Source of the DNA: an uncultured Burkholderiaceae bacterium
GTDB lineage: Bacteria; Pseudomonadota; Gammaproteobacteria; Burkholderiales; Burkholderiaceae
Direction: 5' to 3'
NCBI GenBank assembly: GCA_937871985.1
Contig: CALMPB010000164.1
Location: 1-6,868 of the forward strand
DNA length: 6,868 bases
The notes under the pieces were generated by a model, which saw only the letters and a program-made list of their open reading frames with translations, did no database searches and was not told the origin of the DNA. Shown piece by piece: positions 6,814 through 6,868 of this stretch; the stretch's first letter is position 1, and each line of letters begins with the position of its first letter. The position numbers and the translations under genes are program-made.

Positions 6814-6868
6814 GTAAGCGGTCAAAATCCCCCACATTTTCAGAAGCTCTGAATTTGGTAGTTTCGTC
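6814..6868 (+). mobile_element. Start of a second IS66-type element (terminal repeat and first bases)
   Basis: The sequence from 6814 begins GTAAGCGGTCAAAATCCCCC. Compared with the IS66 end at 2273 read inward, bases 1-8 (GTAAGCGG) and 17-22 (CCCCAC) are identical, while bases 9-16 all differ. This block pattern fits two members of the family, or the left and right ends of related elements. The element would extend rightward beyond the window. No coding part is visible in the 55 bases present, so family assignment rests on the terminus alone. Confidence 0.5.

Overview
The window is GC-rich DNA with the codon use and gene content of an alphaproteobacterium. The style of the capsule-export proteins suggests a sphingomonad (Novosphingobium or Sphingobium type), but this is inferred from protein character alone and no search was run. 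It has two parts: an IS66-family insertion sequence on the left and the export machinery for a capsular polysaccharide on the right.

Left part (about 50-2273, minus strand). tnpA, tnpB and tnpC of an IS66-family element are read right to left. tnpA and tnpB overlap by ATGA. The tnpA-side terminal inverted repeat ends at 2273 with GTAAGCGG. TnpC keeps its zinc-finger cysteines and all three catalytic acidic residues, but the protein stops resembling the family after residue 440 (near position 50). The element is therefore probably rearranged at the left edge. Positions 2274-2573 hold no convincing intact gene, only protein-like shreds on the minus strand.

Right part (2574-6543). A lipoprotein of the Wza/BexD/KpsD outer-membrane polysaccharide export family lies on the minus strand. 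Three genes run away from it on the plus strand: kpsE-like (inner-membrane and periplasmic co-polymerase/adaptor), kpsM-like (ABC-2 permease) and kpsT-like (ABC ATPase). Spacing is 2 bp between kpsE and kpsM, and kpsM and kpsT overlap by ATGA, so these three form a tight operon. Together the four proteins would make a complete envelope-spanning ABC-dependent (group 2 type) capsule exporter: KpsM/KpsT move the lipid-linked polysaccharide across the inner membrane, the KpsE homologue bridges the periplasm, and the BexD homologue forms the outer-membrane pore. No glycosyltransferase and no kpsC/kpsS/kpsF/kpsU gene is present, so the polymer cannot be inferred. The 213-bp gap between the divergent genes (3714-3926) is the natural control region and contains a nested inverted repeat.

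Right end (6544-6868). A 63-codon protein-like frame without a good start may be a gene remnant. At 6814 a second IS66-type end begins; it shares bases 1-8 and 17-22 with the end at 2273 and points the opposite way. The capsule-export locus is thus bracketed by two IS66-type ends facing each other across about 4.5 kb. I see no RNA gene, no CRISPR array and no clearly new biochemical system. The most notable points are the divergent exporter layout, the IS bracketing and the broken TnpC.
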